A stretch of DNA of 64,000 nt from Paenibacillus sp. (GTDB lineage Bacteria; Bacillota; Bacilli; Paenibacillales; Paenibacillaceae). The position numbers were made by a program, and so were the translations under genes. The notes under the pieces are model-generated. The model ran no database searches and was not told where the DNA came from. It saw only the letters and a program-made list of their open reading frames with translations. The DNA is taken from contig JAIRVF010000065.1 in the NCBI GenBank assembly GCA_031254035.1, positions 49,581-113,580 on the forward strand. Direction: 5' to 3'. Below are positions 26,126 to 34,712 of the stretch, piece by piece (the first letter of the stretch is position 1; each line of letters opens with the position of its first letter).

Positions 26126-27268
26126 TCAGATGGAAGCAACCTTGCTTTCAAGTGAGTCTTTCAAAATCGCGTCGTTAGCCGTCACCACTTTATTTTTACC
26201 GGTCCGTTTCGCATAATAAAGAGCGCTGTCTGCTTTCCGGAACAAAGACTCTTTATCATCTCCCGGCTGATAGTCACATAAGCCGATGCTTACCGTTACC
26301 GGTCGGCCTTTCATATTTGAATACTCAACGATGGATATGCCTCTCCGCAGTTCTTCCGTAATCGATTGAGCTTCCGCCAAGCTTTTGTCCGCGAAAATAA
26401 CCGCAAATTCTTCCCCGCCATACCGCGCGGCGAAATCATTGGGCATCATAATCGCAGTGATCGTTGAGGCCACTTGTTTGAGCACAAGATCGCCTACCCA
26501 ATGTCCGTACGAGTCATTGACTTTTTTAAATCCGTCGATATCGATAATCGCTAGCTGCAGCGGCAAATGGTATTTTTCTGTATGTTCCAGCAGAGCGTCC
26601 AAATATTCATGAAATGTCTTATGGTTATAAAGCCCCGTCAAGGCATCCATTTTGAGCAGCTTGTCCGAAATGGTTTTCTCAACGAGCAGCTGCTGTTCGG
26701 AGTTCATCACCGTTCTCAAGTATCTGTAAAATTCCTTAACTCTAAACAAAATCACGTTTCCGATCATCAGGCTGACCGCAAACACGCTTTCGGTCTGGAT
26801 GAATTCTTGTATTGGCTTATGATAGAGCGAGCGTTCAATCAAAAAGTAGATCGGTATGTACGCCAGCATCGTAAATAAGCCAAACCCATAGAGCATCCTG
26901 CAGTCGAAATAAACTATGGATATCAAAACGGGAAGCAACAAGGCCATCTGCGCGCCATCCGCCGTCGGTTCGATAATAATATAAAATATACAGGACCATA
27001 AAAAAGCGCAGCCCGCAATGGCTTTTTTATGATGCTTTGGCCAATATCTCAGCCATAATTCGGTTATAACGAGCAGCAGCAACATTAAACCGTTCGAGCC
27101 TGCCGTTCGGACCCAAGAGCCCGCATCCTTTCCCGACGAACCCGGAAGGACTTCGCCTGACAGTAAAAAAACAGTTTGTGCCGCGAGAAACATCAGCATG
27201 ACGATCCAGAAGGCATTAAGAATTTTACGATGCCACCGGTCCTCCAAAATAACATTTTCCCTGTCCAT
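26126..27268 (-). CDS. Membrane-bound diguanylate cyclase
   Basis: This 380-residue protein makes cyclic di-GMP. Six predicted helices fill residues ~18-190. A GGDEF domain follows, with substrate motif DALTGLYNHKTF, the metal segment IDIDGFKKVNDSYGH and the active-site loop YGGEEFAVIF. All catalytic residues are present. The inhibitory I-site RxxD is absent (MPND at that position), so product feedback is not expected by the usual route. There is no PAS or other recognised soluble sensor. The gene is monocistronic. Confidence 0.92.
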   Translation of the reverse strand: MDRENVILEDRWHRKILNAFWIVMLMFLAAQTVFLLSGEVLPGSSGKDAGSWVRTAGSNGLMLLLLVITELWLRYWPKHHKKAIAGCAFLWSCIFYIIIEPTADGAQMALLLPVLISIVYFDCRMLYGFGLFTMLAYIPIYFLIERSLYHKPIQEFIQTESVFAVSLMIGNVILFRVKEFYRYLRTVMNSEQQLLVEKTISDKLLKMDALTGLYNHKTFHEYLDALLEHTEKYHLPLQLAIIDIDGFKKVNDSYGHWVGDLVLKQVASTITAIMMPNDFAARYGGEEFAVIFADKSLAEAQSITEELRRGISIVEYSNMKGRPVTVSIGLCDYQPGDDKESLFRKADSALYYAKRTGKNKVVTANDAILKDSLESKVASI

Positions 27269-27507
27269 TAAAAAGTCAATCCCCTACTCTAGGAAAGAAT
27301 AATCTTGCAATACAAAAAAAATAATATAAATTATGATTAATATTATATCTGAATGGAAAAATAAACACATCACTTCCTGGGTGTAATGGATTGACTAATG
27401 CAATGAGTTCACCAATTATTCAAAACAGGAATGCGCTACCCTTCCATTTTTGGGTTATGATGACTACTAGAATTGTCACAAAAAATTTACGTTTGAGGAG
27501 GATTACA

Positions 27508-27897
27508 TTGAAAAAGGCCATAGCTTTTGCTCTTTCCTGTATGCTTCTCCTGGTGCTTTCCGCTTGTGGAGGAGGAAAAAATGATGTTTCAACTGCAAGC
27601 AGCGGTGTCAGCGACACAGGCGTTACCCCTAGCGAGGAACTGATTATTAAAGCGAAGAACTTTGCTTTTGATAAACAAGAATATCATCTTAAAAAAGGGG
27701 TTCCCATCAAAATCACGCTCAAAAATGAAGATGGAATTCACGGCGTATTGATCCCAGGCCTTGAATTGAATCTGGACAACAATCAAAAATCCCAAGTGGT
27801 GACTCCGGACAAAGCTGGAACTTTTGAAATATCTTGCTCCGTTATGTGCGGTGCGGGACATTCGAACATGCTCGCCAAAGTGATTGTAGACGAATAA
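27508..27897 (+). CDS. Small CuA-type cupredoxin lipoprotein
   Basis: This 129-residue lipoprotein has the lipobox LSAC at residues 15-18. After a linker comes one cupredoxin domain resembling the copper-binding tail of cytochrome oxidase subunit II. The CuA ligand pattern is complete: His in EDGIHGVLIP and CSVMCGAGHSNM (C-x3-C-x3-H-x2-M). There are no membrane helices of a true subunit II and no oxidase genes nearby, so it may be a free electron carrier or copper chaperone. The start is TTG at 27508 behind GAGGAG with 7-base spacing; the frame upstream is not secretory. Confidence 0.85.
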   Translation: MKKAIAFALSCMLLLVLSACGGGKNDVSTASSGVSDTGVTPSEELIIKAKNFAFDKQEYHLKKGVPIKITLKNEDGIHGVLIPGLELNLDNNQKSQVVTPDKAGTFEISCSVMCGAGHSNMLAKVIVDE

Positions 27898-27909
27898 ACC
27901 ACACAAGCA

Positions 27910-27974
27910 ATCCCCCCACGGGTGACCCTGCAGAAACGTTATCATGAGTCCTGCTGGGTAGCCCGTGGGGGGAT
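27910..27974 (+). terminator. Long-stem terminator after the cupredoxin gene
   Basis: ATCCCCCCACGGG pairs with CCCGTGGGGGGAT, continuing as an inner stem (ACCCTGCAG/CTGCTGGGT) with an AT-rich loop, then TTTTATT. Overall shape recalls the element at 7947-8015. Confidence 0.85.
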
Positions 27975-27994
27975 TTTATTCTGTTCTACAGCAA

Positions 27995-30430
27995 TCAGTT
28001 TTGATCCTGTTCAATCAATTCGATCCATTCATTATATTCGTTTTGAAGCTTGGCATACTCGTCCTCAAGCTGGCTATGCTCTTCCCTGAGCTTTTCCGTA
28101 TTTTCCTTCTGAAGCTCAAGCTCCGCCTGAAGCAGTCGGTGCTGGTTGGCCATCAACTCGAAGTCATCGCCAACCTCCCTTAATTGGGCGGCCGCGCTCT
28201 CCTTTTCGCCCTGCAGCTTCCCCAGCTGTTCGTCGCTTGCTGCGATTTGGCGCTTCCATTCCTGAAGCTCATTCTGAAGCTCCTGCTCTTTGCTGTTCCA
28301 ATTCTGCTGGTGGCTCGTCATTTCCTCCAGCTTTTCCTGATAGGCCTGCAGCGCAAGCTCGCTGCTTTGCATGAACTCACGCTGTTCGTTTTCCCTGGTT
28401 GCGGCGTCATCCAGCATACGAGTCAGTTCTTGCACCTTCTGCAGCGCCTGATCTTTTTCCTCAAGCACCATCAGATACTCGATTTCGGTATCCTCCTGCT
28501 GGCGCTTCATTTCGCTGCCTTTCTGCTGAAGTTCATCATATTGCTTTTGCAAGCCTTGATATTGCTGCTTCAAATTGTCGTATTGTTGCAAGTGCTCCTG
28601 ATATAGCCGCTCGATGTCGCCATATCTCTGCCCGGATTCCTTGGCCTGCCGCTCGGCTTCCTCGCAAGCCAGCTCACGCTTCGCGAGCACTTCGCCAAGC
28701 TGCTCGACTTTCCGGCTGCTTTCGGCGATCTTGTTCAAAAGTTCCTCATATTCTTGTACATGCTGGTCATATTGATCCTTCAACACCTCATGCTGTTGAA
28801 GTGCTTCTCCATATTGCCGCTGCAGCTTCCGATACTGCTCTTCCTTTTCTTCCACAGACAGCTGAAGCTGCTTTTGATGGTTTTCCTTCTCTTGCATGGA
28901 TCGCTTAAGCTCCCCGATCCGCGCCTCGCCAGACTCGAGCTTGGCCTGTAAATCCTGCAGCTGCTGTTCCTTGGCTACAAGCTGCTCCTTCTGTTCTTCA
29001 ATGGAAAGTTCTTGAAGCTGCAACGTTTCATCCAGAACTTCTATTTTCTTGAGTTGTGAATCAATCAACTGCTGCTGCTCCTCCAGCTTGTGCTGCTGCT
29101 CTTCGGATATTTGTAGTAGGGAAGCGGTTTTCCGGGATTCTTTCTCCGCCTGCTCCTTCAATACGCTCAGCTCATCATGAAGCGCCTTCATGCCGGTTTC
29201 AAGCGTATCGTTCTGCTCCCCTGCTTCCAGAACGCGCAGCTCCAGCTCGCTGATTTCTTCCTTTTGTTTATCCACCTGACTTTGCCAAGAAGCAGCCTCC
29301 GAGGTGAGCTTCTCAATCTCCGCCTTCTGCTTCTGTGAAGAATCCCCATACTCCTCAAGCAGCTTCTGCATCCGGCGCTGTTCCTCCTCCGCATGGGCCG
29401 CTTCCTCTTTGAGATGATTGATCTGCACGTTCAGACGATTCTGCTGCTCCCTGAGCGTCTTCAATTCCGTCTGGGAAACTTCTTCTTTCTTCAGTGCAGC
29501 CTGATGCTGCTCCTGAAGTTTGGTATGAGCATTTGTCGCCAGTTGGAGCTCCTCTTGCAAACCACGAATCTTCCCTTGCAACTGGGAGCTACCACTGCGC
29601 AATTCGTACAGTTGCTTGTTTAATGCATCGACGCCTTCCTTATGTTTCTGCTCCGTTTCCTGCTGGGAAGTTTCGTATTTTACCTGGGATTCCCTAAGCA
29701 TGGCTTGATTCTTCTCATCCGTGCTTTTCAGAAGCTCCTGGTGTTTCTGCTGCACTGACTGAAGCGCCACCGCATGGCTTCGTTCCAGCTCCTGTATGGC
29801 AACTTTGTTCCGCGATTCAAGCTCCTGTAAAGCATTTTTATGCCGCGATTCAAGCGACTGCTTCTCACGCAGCAGCTGCTCGGCGGCCTGCTTCTCCTTC
29901 CGCTGCAGAGACTCTTTGGCTTCCTTTTCCTTCTTCAATAAGGCGCGGGCTTGTTCAAGCTCCTTCCCCATCGATTTTTGCGTTCTCTGAAGCTCTGCCG
30001 TATGCGAAGCTTTCGTTTCCTCCAACTGCTTCAGAAGCCCCGTTTTCTCGGCTTCCCACTGTTTCCGAAGCTCATCCTTCTCTTTGGTCCCTGCAAGATG
30101 CTCTTCCTGGAGCTTCGTAACCTTCTCCTGCTGTTCCGCGTGCGTAGCCTGAAGTTTCGAAAGCTCACTCCGCAACTCGCTTCTTTCGCCGGTCAACATT
30201 TTGACTTGGGCTTGAGCATCCTTAAGATGGACTGCTTCCTCAGCCATATGTACGGCAGTTAAAACGGCAAGCTTCATTACATCAAGCCTGGAATGGCTCT
30301 TTGAGATGGAAATCATGCGTTCATCCACATAGGCAGCAACCTTTTTCATATAGTCGGCACTGCTGCCTACCAATTTATAAGAAGTCCCGTAAATATCCAC
30401 GGTGACGCGTGTACGCTCAGGTGTAGTCAC
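27995..30430 (-). CDS. Giant ZapA-like cell division protein with long coiled coil
   Basis: This 811-residue protein begins with a ZapA domain at about residues 1-80: VTVDIYGTSYKLVGSSADYM, then YVDERMISISKSHSRLD and KLAVLTAVHMAEEAV. ZapA binds and bundles FtsZ at the division ring and is normally only 80-110 residues. Here some 725 further residues form an almost unbroken Q/E/K-rich coiled coil. No membrane segment or enzyme motif is seen. Its place directly after pheT matches zapA in B. subtilis, so it is the ortholog by position. The start is GTG at 30430, with AAGGAGGG 7 bases upstream; the ATG at 30448 lies before that signal. Confidence 0.88.
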   Translation of the reverse strand: MTTPERTRVTVDIYGTSYKLVGSSADYMKKVAAYVDERMISISKSHSRLDVMKLAVLTAVHMAEEAVHLKDAQAQVKMLTGERSELRSELSKLQATHAEQQEKVTKLQEEHLAGTKEKDELRKQWEAEKTGLLKQLEETKASHTAELQRTQKSMGKELEQARALLKKEKEAKESLQRKEKQAAEQLLREKQSLESRHKNALQELESRNKVAIQELERSHAVALQSVQQKHQELLKSTDEKNQAMLRESQVKYETSQQETEQKHKEGVDALNKQLYELRSGSSQLQGKIRGLQEELQLATNAHTKLQEQHQAALKKEEVSQTELKTLREQQNRLNVQINHLKEEAAHAEEEQRRMQKLLEEYGDSSQKQKAEIEKLTSEAASWQSQVDKQKEEISELELRVLEAGEQNDTLETGMKALHDELSVLKEQAEKESRKTASLLQISEEQQHKLEEQQQLIDSQLKKIEVLDETLQLQELSIEEQKEQLVAKEQQLQDLQAKLESGEARIGELKRSMQEKENHQKQLQLSVEEKEEQYRKLQRQYGEALQQHEVLKDQYDQHVQEYEELLNKIAESSRKVEQLGEVLAKRELACEEAERQAKESGQRYGDIERLYQEHLQQYDNLKQQYQGLQKQYDELQQKGSEMKRQQEDTEIEYLMVLEEKDQALQKVQELTRMLDDAATRENEQREFMQSSELALQAYQEKLEEMTSHQQNWNSKEQELQNELQEWKRQIAASDEQLGKLQGEKESAAAQLREVGDDFELMANQHRLLQAELELQKENTEKLREEHSQLEDEYAKLQNEYNEWIELIEQDQN

Positions 30431-30491
30431 AGTTGTGCCCTCCTTCATATGTGTGTTGATTCTAAGATGTCTGGTTACCTTTAGCAAAAAA

Positions 30492-30533
30492 AAGCCACAT
30501 CGAATCTGTATGTACATGGATTCGATGCAGCTT
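30492..30533 (-). terminator. Terminator after pheT
   Basis: On the minus strand AAGCTGCATCGAATC and GATTCGATGTGGCTT form a 15-bp stem with one or two mismatches and are followed by a run of T residues. It separates pheST from the zapA-like gene. Confidence 0.88.
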
Positions 30534-30546
30534 CATTTAATTCCTG

Positions 30547-32997
30547 CTATTTTCTCAATTCTGCATGAAAAGTTTGCTCAAGTCGGCTCACAACGGCTGC
30601 GTGAGCAGATGAAACCTCTTCATCCGTCAACGTGCGCTCGCTATGACGATATACCATGGAAATCGCAACGCTCTTCTTACCTTCGCCTAACTTGCTGCCC
30701 GTGAACACATCAAATACTTGTACAGACTGCAGCAATTCTCCAGCGGCTTCGCGAATAGCGGACAACATCGCTCCCACTTCCACGCTGTCGTCTACAACTA
30801 CCGCGATATCACGCTCAGAAGCTGGGAAACGCGGAAGTTCACGGTATTTGATCTCTTCACTCGCATGATCATAAAGCGGCTGAAGCAAAATTTCTGCTGT
30901 GTAAACATCGGCAAGACCGCGGTCCTGTTGAAGCTGCGGATGCACTTGTCCCAACGTGCCAAGGAGCTGCCGTTCGCCGCCCTCGCGGGTCAAGTATACG
31001 GAAGCCGAACGTCCCGGATGGAAGCCTTGCGGCTGGTTCGCCACATAGCTGATCGAGTCTTGCAGTCCAAGATATTCAAACAATGTCTCAAGGGCCCCCT
31101 TCAAGTCGAAGAAATCGACTGGCTCAGGTGTTTGATTCCATTGCTTTTGTCCACGGTTTCCGCACAGCAGCAGCGTCAGCACCGGAATTTCTTGCGGCTG
31201 GGCCGTCGGCTGCTCCTCTTGGCTGTAGAATACATTTCCGATCTCGAACACGGCAAGATCATTTTGCTTGCGGTTAGCATTATAAGCAACAACATCAAGC
31301 AGCTGAGGAATGATGCTCGTACGCAGTACACTGCGCTCCTCGCTCATCGGCATCGCGAGTTTGACTGCATGCGCTCCTTCGGTTAGTGCCGGGAATAGAG
31401 TGGTCTCATCAGGATGCGTAAAGGAGTAGCCAATGACTTCCTGCCATCCGCCATGCGTGAATAATTTCCGGAAGTCACGGCGCAAAGCCTGCGACTTCGT
31501 GTACGCCCCCGGCGTCGTTGGCCCTTCGATCGCAGTCGTCGGAATGTTGTCGTATCCGTATAAACGGGCGATCTCTTCGATAAGATCCACGTCTCTGGTA
31601 ATATCGCCGCGGCGCGAAGGCACCTTAACTTCTAAAATACCCTGCGCAGTATCCGCACAGCTGAAACGCAGACGGCTGAATATCGTCTTCACTTCAAGCA
31701 TCGAAAGATCCGTACCAAGGAAACGGTTCAGCTTATCAAAAGAAAGCACAATCACCTTGTCTTCCGTTTCAGCAGTTCCGGCTTCCACGATCCCCTTGTG
31801 AACCGCTCCTTCTGCATAACGGGAAATCAGTTCGGCCGCACGGTTCAGTGCAGGGATGACGGCACCCGGATCCACTTCTTTCTCAAAGCGCAGGCTCGCT
31901 TCAGAGCGAAGCCCCAGCTGTCTTGAAGTTTTACGTACAGTACCTCCGTCAAATTTGGCGGATTCCAGCAAAATATTTACCGTGCCGTCCGTCACTTCGG
32001 AGTTGAGTCCACCCATCACGCCAGCAAGCGCAACCGGCTTCACGCCATCGGTGATCAGCAGCATATGCGGCTCCAGCTTGCGTTCCTGTCCATCCAGCGT
32101 CACAAGAGTTTCGCCTTCCCTGGCAAGACGAACGTCAATAGCGCCATTCGTAAGCTGATCTGCATCAAATGCGTGCAGCGGCTGGCCATACTCCAACATG
32201 ACATAGTTGGTAATGTCGACGATGTTGCCGATTGGGCGCACGCCTGCAGCCATCAGACGATTCTGCATCCACTGCGGCGAAGGACCGATCTTCACACCGG
32301 TAATATATCTCGCAGCATAATGGCTGCATTGCTCCGGAGAGCTGATCTTCACAGAAATATGGCTATCTGCGGCATCACTAACTTCCACCAGTTCCTTCTC
32401 GGGGTTCGGCAGTTTAACGTCACGGCCGAGAATGGCCCCAACTTCATAAGCCGCGCCAGTCATGCTCAAACAATCAGAACGGTTCGGCGTCAGATCAAAT
32501 TCCAGCACCTGATCATCCAGACCCAGCACTTGACCGATCGGCGTTCCAATCTGCAAAGATTCCGGCAGCACCAGAATGCCTTCCTGCTGTTCTTTCGGCA
32601 GCAGCTTATCGTTTAAGCCCAACTCTTTGGCCGAGCAAATCATCCCTTGGGAAGCAACACCGCGGAGCTTGGCTTTTTTGATTTCCAATCCTCCCGGAAG
32701 CTTCGCACCTACAAGCGCCACTGGCACCTTTTGGCCGGCATCGACGTTTTTAGCACCGCATACGATTTGAAGTTCTTCCTCTTGTCCGGCATCAACGATG
32801 CACACATTCAGCTTATCTGCATCCGGATGCTTTTCCTTGCTCTTCACGTAGCCGACAACGACTTTCGTGACCCCTTTGTCGCGGTTTTCAATCTCATCGA
32901 TTTCGATTCCAGCACGCGTAATTTTCTCAGCAAGCTCCTCGGCCGCCACATTTTCAAGCGATACATAATCCGCTAACCATTCCGTTGATACTTTCAT
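30547..32997 (-). CDS. pheT: Phenylalanine-tRNA ligase beta subunit
   Basis: This 816-residue subunit forms the (alpha-beta)2 PheRS. In order: an N-terminal tRNA-binding OB fold (VVGYVKSKEKHPDADKLNVC), the B3/B4 editing region (MTGAAYEVGAILGRDVK, TPNRSDCLSMTG), the B5 domain, the catalytic-like core (YSFTHPDE), and the C-terminal RNP-type anticodon-binding domain (FPASERDIAVVVDD, VFDVFTGSKLGEGKKS). Full length is as expected. It lies 48 bases after pheS, with GGAAGGGA before the ATG, and is controlled by the same T-box. Confidence 0.97.
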   Translation of the reverse strand: MKVSTEWLADYVSLENVAAEELAEKITRAGIEIDEIENRDKGVTKVVVGYVKSKEKHPDADKLNVCIVDAGQEEELQIVCGAKNVDAGQKVPVALVGAKLPGGLEIKKAKLRGVASQGMICSAKELGLNDKLLPKEQQEGILVLPESLQIGTPIGQVLGLDDQVLEFDLTPNRSDCLSMTGAAYEVGAILGRDVKLPNPEKELVEVSDAADSHISVKISSPEQCSHYAARYITGVKIGPSPQWMQNRLMAAGVRPIGNIVDITNYVMLEYGQPLHAFDADQLTNGAIDVRLAREGETLVTLDGQERKLEPHMLLITDGVKPVALAGVMGGLNSEVTDGTVNILLESAKFDGGTVRKTSRQLGLRSEASLRFEKEVDPGAVIPALNRAAELISRYAEGAVHKGIVEAGTAETEDKVIVLSFDKLNRFLGTDLSMLEVKTIFSRLRFSCADTAQGILEVKVPSRRGDITRDVDLIEEIARLYGYDNIPTTAIEGPTTPGAYTKSQALRRDFRKLFTHGGWQEVIGYSFTHPDETTLFPALTEGAHAVKLAMPMSEERSVLRTSIIPQLLDVVAYNANRKQNDLAVFEIGNVFYSQEEQPTAQPQEIPVLTLLLCGNRGQKQWNQTPEPVDFFDLKGALETLFEYLGLQDSISYVANQPQGFHPGRSASVYLTREGGERQLLGTLGQVHPQLQQDRGLADVYTAEILLQPLYDHASEEIKYRELPRFPASERDIAVVVDDSVEVGAMLSAIREAAGELLQSVQVFDVFTGSKLGEGKKSVAISMVYRHSERTLTDEEVSSAHAAVVSRLEQTFHAELRK

Positions 32998-33045
32998 GCC
33001 GATCCCTTCCTTCTTTCCTTATTCGCTTACTTGCCACCTATCGTC

Positions 33046-34080
33046 TTACTTGCGGGCAAACTGCTTCAAAAATGCCATGTCACTGCTATAGAAATGACGA
33101 ATGTCGTCAATGCCGTATTTCAAAATTGCGATCCGCTCCACACCCATGCCGAATGCAAAGCCGCTGTATTTCTCCGGATCATAACCGCCCATTTCAAGCA
33201 CTTTCGGATGCACCATGCCGCAGCCCAAGATTTCCAGCCATCCCGTATGCTTGCATATCCGGCAGCCATCGCCGCCACATTTGACACAGGTAACATCTAC
33301 TTCCGCACTTGGCTCCGTGAACGGGAAGAAACTTGGACGAAGACGAATTTGAGTGCTCGGACCGAACATTTCCTGCATGAACTGAAGCAGCGTACCTTTC
33401 AGATCACTCATGCGGATATTTTCGCCGATGACCAAACCTTCAATTTGGTTGAACTGGAAGGAGTGCGTAGCGTCATCATCATCGCGGCGGTATACCTTAC
33501 CTGGGCAGATGATTTTGACGGGCACTTCGCCCTGCATTTTTTCCATGGTGCGGATTTGCATCGGAGAAGTTTGCGTCCGCATCAAAATTTCTTCCGTTAT
33601 ATAAAACGTATCCTGCATGTCTCGTGCCGGGTGGTTTTTCGGAAGGTTCAGCGCTTCGAAATTGTAATAATCCGTTTCCACTTCCGGGCCTTCAGCGATA
33701 TGATAGCCCATACCGATGAAAATTTCCTCCATTTCCTCGATCACCTTGTTCAGCGGGTGAATGCCGCCTTGCTCCATTTTGCGTCCAGGCAGCGTAACGT
33801 CGATTTTTTCCGCCTGCAGGCGTTTTTCGGTTTCTGCCTTTTGGAATGCTTCCTGCTTGGACTCGATCAATGCTTCGATCGCGCCACGCACTTCATTTGC
33901 CACCTGGCCGATTTTCGGACGTTCCTCCGCGCTCAGCGAGCCCATTCCCCGCAAAACTTCAGTCAGAGCACCTTTTTTACCCAAATATTTGACGCGCAGG
34001 TCGTTCAGCGTCTGTACACCTTTTACCCCATGCAGCTGGTCCAAGGCTTCCTGCCGCAGTGCTTCGAGTTTTTCCTTCAT
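33046..34080 (-). CDS. pheS: Phenylalanine-tRNA ligase alpha subunit
   Basis: This 344-residue catalytic subunit charges tRNA-Phe. It has the N-terminal coiled-coil arm (residues 1-85) and class II motifs, including motif 2 near [21 protein letters not shown] and motif 3 [17 protein letters not shown]. The specificity-pocket region near [10 protein letters not shown] is intact. The start at 34080 has GGAGG about 9 bases upstream. The open frame runs on to 34227 into the T-box, but that part is regulatory RNA. Confidence 0.97.
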   Translation of the reverse strand: MKEKLEALRQEALDQLHGVKGVQTLNDLRVKYLGKKGALTEVLRGMGSLSAEERPKIGQVANEVRGAIEALIESKQEAFQKAETEKRLQAEKIDVTLPGRKMEQGGIHPLNKVIEEMEEIFIGMGYHIAEGPEVETDYYNFEALNLPKNHPARDMQDTFYITEEILMRTQTSPMQIRTMEKMQGEVPVKIICPGKVYRRDDDDATHSFQFNQIEGLVIGENIRMSDLKGTLLQFMQEMFGPSTQIRLRPSFFPFTEPSAEVDVTCVKCGGDGCRICKHTGWLEILGCGMVHPKVLEMGGYDPEKYSGFAFGMGVERIAILKYGIDDIRHFYSSDMAFLKQFARK

Positions 34081-34180
34081 CTCTTTCTGCCTCCTTCTTA
34101 AAATAAAACGTACCGCATATTCCGGACTTGCATGAAACGGACTAACCCGGACATTCAAGCCCCAAGCTTTGCAGAAAATA

Positions 34181-34460
34181 AAAAAGGCCTTTTCTCCCGA
34201 AAAGGGACGAAAAGACCGTGGTACCACCCTTGTTAGAACAACTTGCCGCTTGCTGCAGGCAAATAATGCTTGTTCTCACTTTGATCGCTGTAACGGAAGC
34301 GAGACCGGTATCCCCTACTGTCAAACCGGCAATTGCATTGCGGTCAGAGGTTCAGGGAACTGCTCCGGAGGGAATTTCGGCAGCCTGTTACTGTAGAAAC
34401 GCTCTCAATCGGCGGCGTCTCCTCCCTGTAAAGTGGCACTGCGTACTTGTCTCCATCATT
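34181..34460 (-). promoter_or_regulatory. T-box leader controlling pheST
   Basis: The minus strand carries the T-box sequence GGGTGGTACCACGG (34229-34216), followed by a terminator hairpin (GGTCTTTTC ... GAAAAGGCC, then TTTTTT, ending at 34181). Upstream, GGGAGGAGACGCC near 34438 opens the Stem I region. A TTC triplet in GAGCGTTTCTACAG (about 34400) is the candidate phenylalanine specifier. Uncharged tRNA-Phe binding would favour the antiterminator and switch on pheS-pheT. The T-box and terminator are plain; the specifier placement is my reading. Confidence 0.9.
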
Positions 34461-34611
34461 GCATTTGTTATTGTTGTTAATAACACATTATATAATGTGA
34501 TATTCATGTTGCACACTATTGTCAACTATTATAAGTAAAAATGACGACCCTGGCAAGTCATCCTGCGAGTTGCTCAGCTGCGTCTAATAGTTCTTGAAAC
34601 TGTGCTAGGTG

Positions 34612-34712
34612 ATCGCTGCGGTTACGGATCGTTCTTCCGATCGATGCCGCTTCGTAGGAATCGATTCCGTTCCCTTCGCTACTTTCGATTTTTTTCAAGC
34701 ACTAATTATTAT
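34612..34712 (-). repeat. Intergenic repeat, family C (copy 2)
   Basis: It shares with 17175-17257 the blocks CGGATCGTTCTTCCGATCG, GAATCGATTCCGT, CTTCGCTACT and the end CACTAATTATTA. GGAATCGATTCC is a perfect palindrome. The last bases include the stop codon of the ABC-F gene, so the element begins exactly at that gene's end. Confidence 0.75.

Noticed and set aside
34081-34227. N-terminal extension of PheS
   Set aside because: The extra codons lie over the T-box terminator; the ATG at 34080 has a strong signal and gives the normal PheS length.
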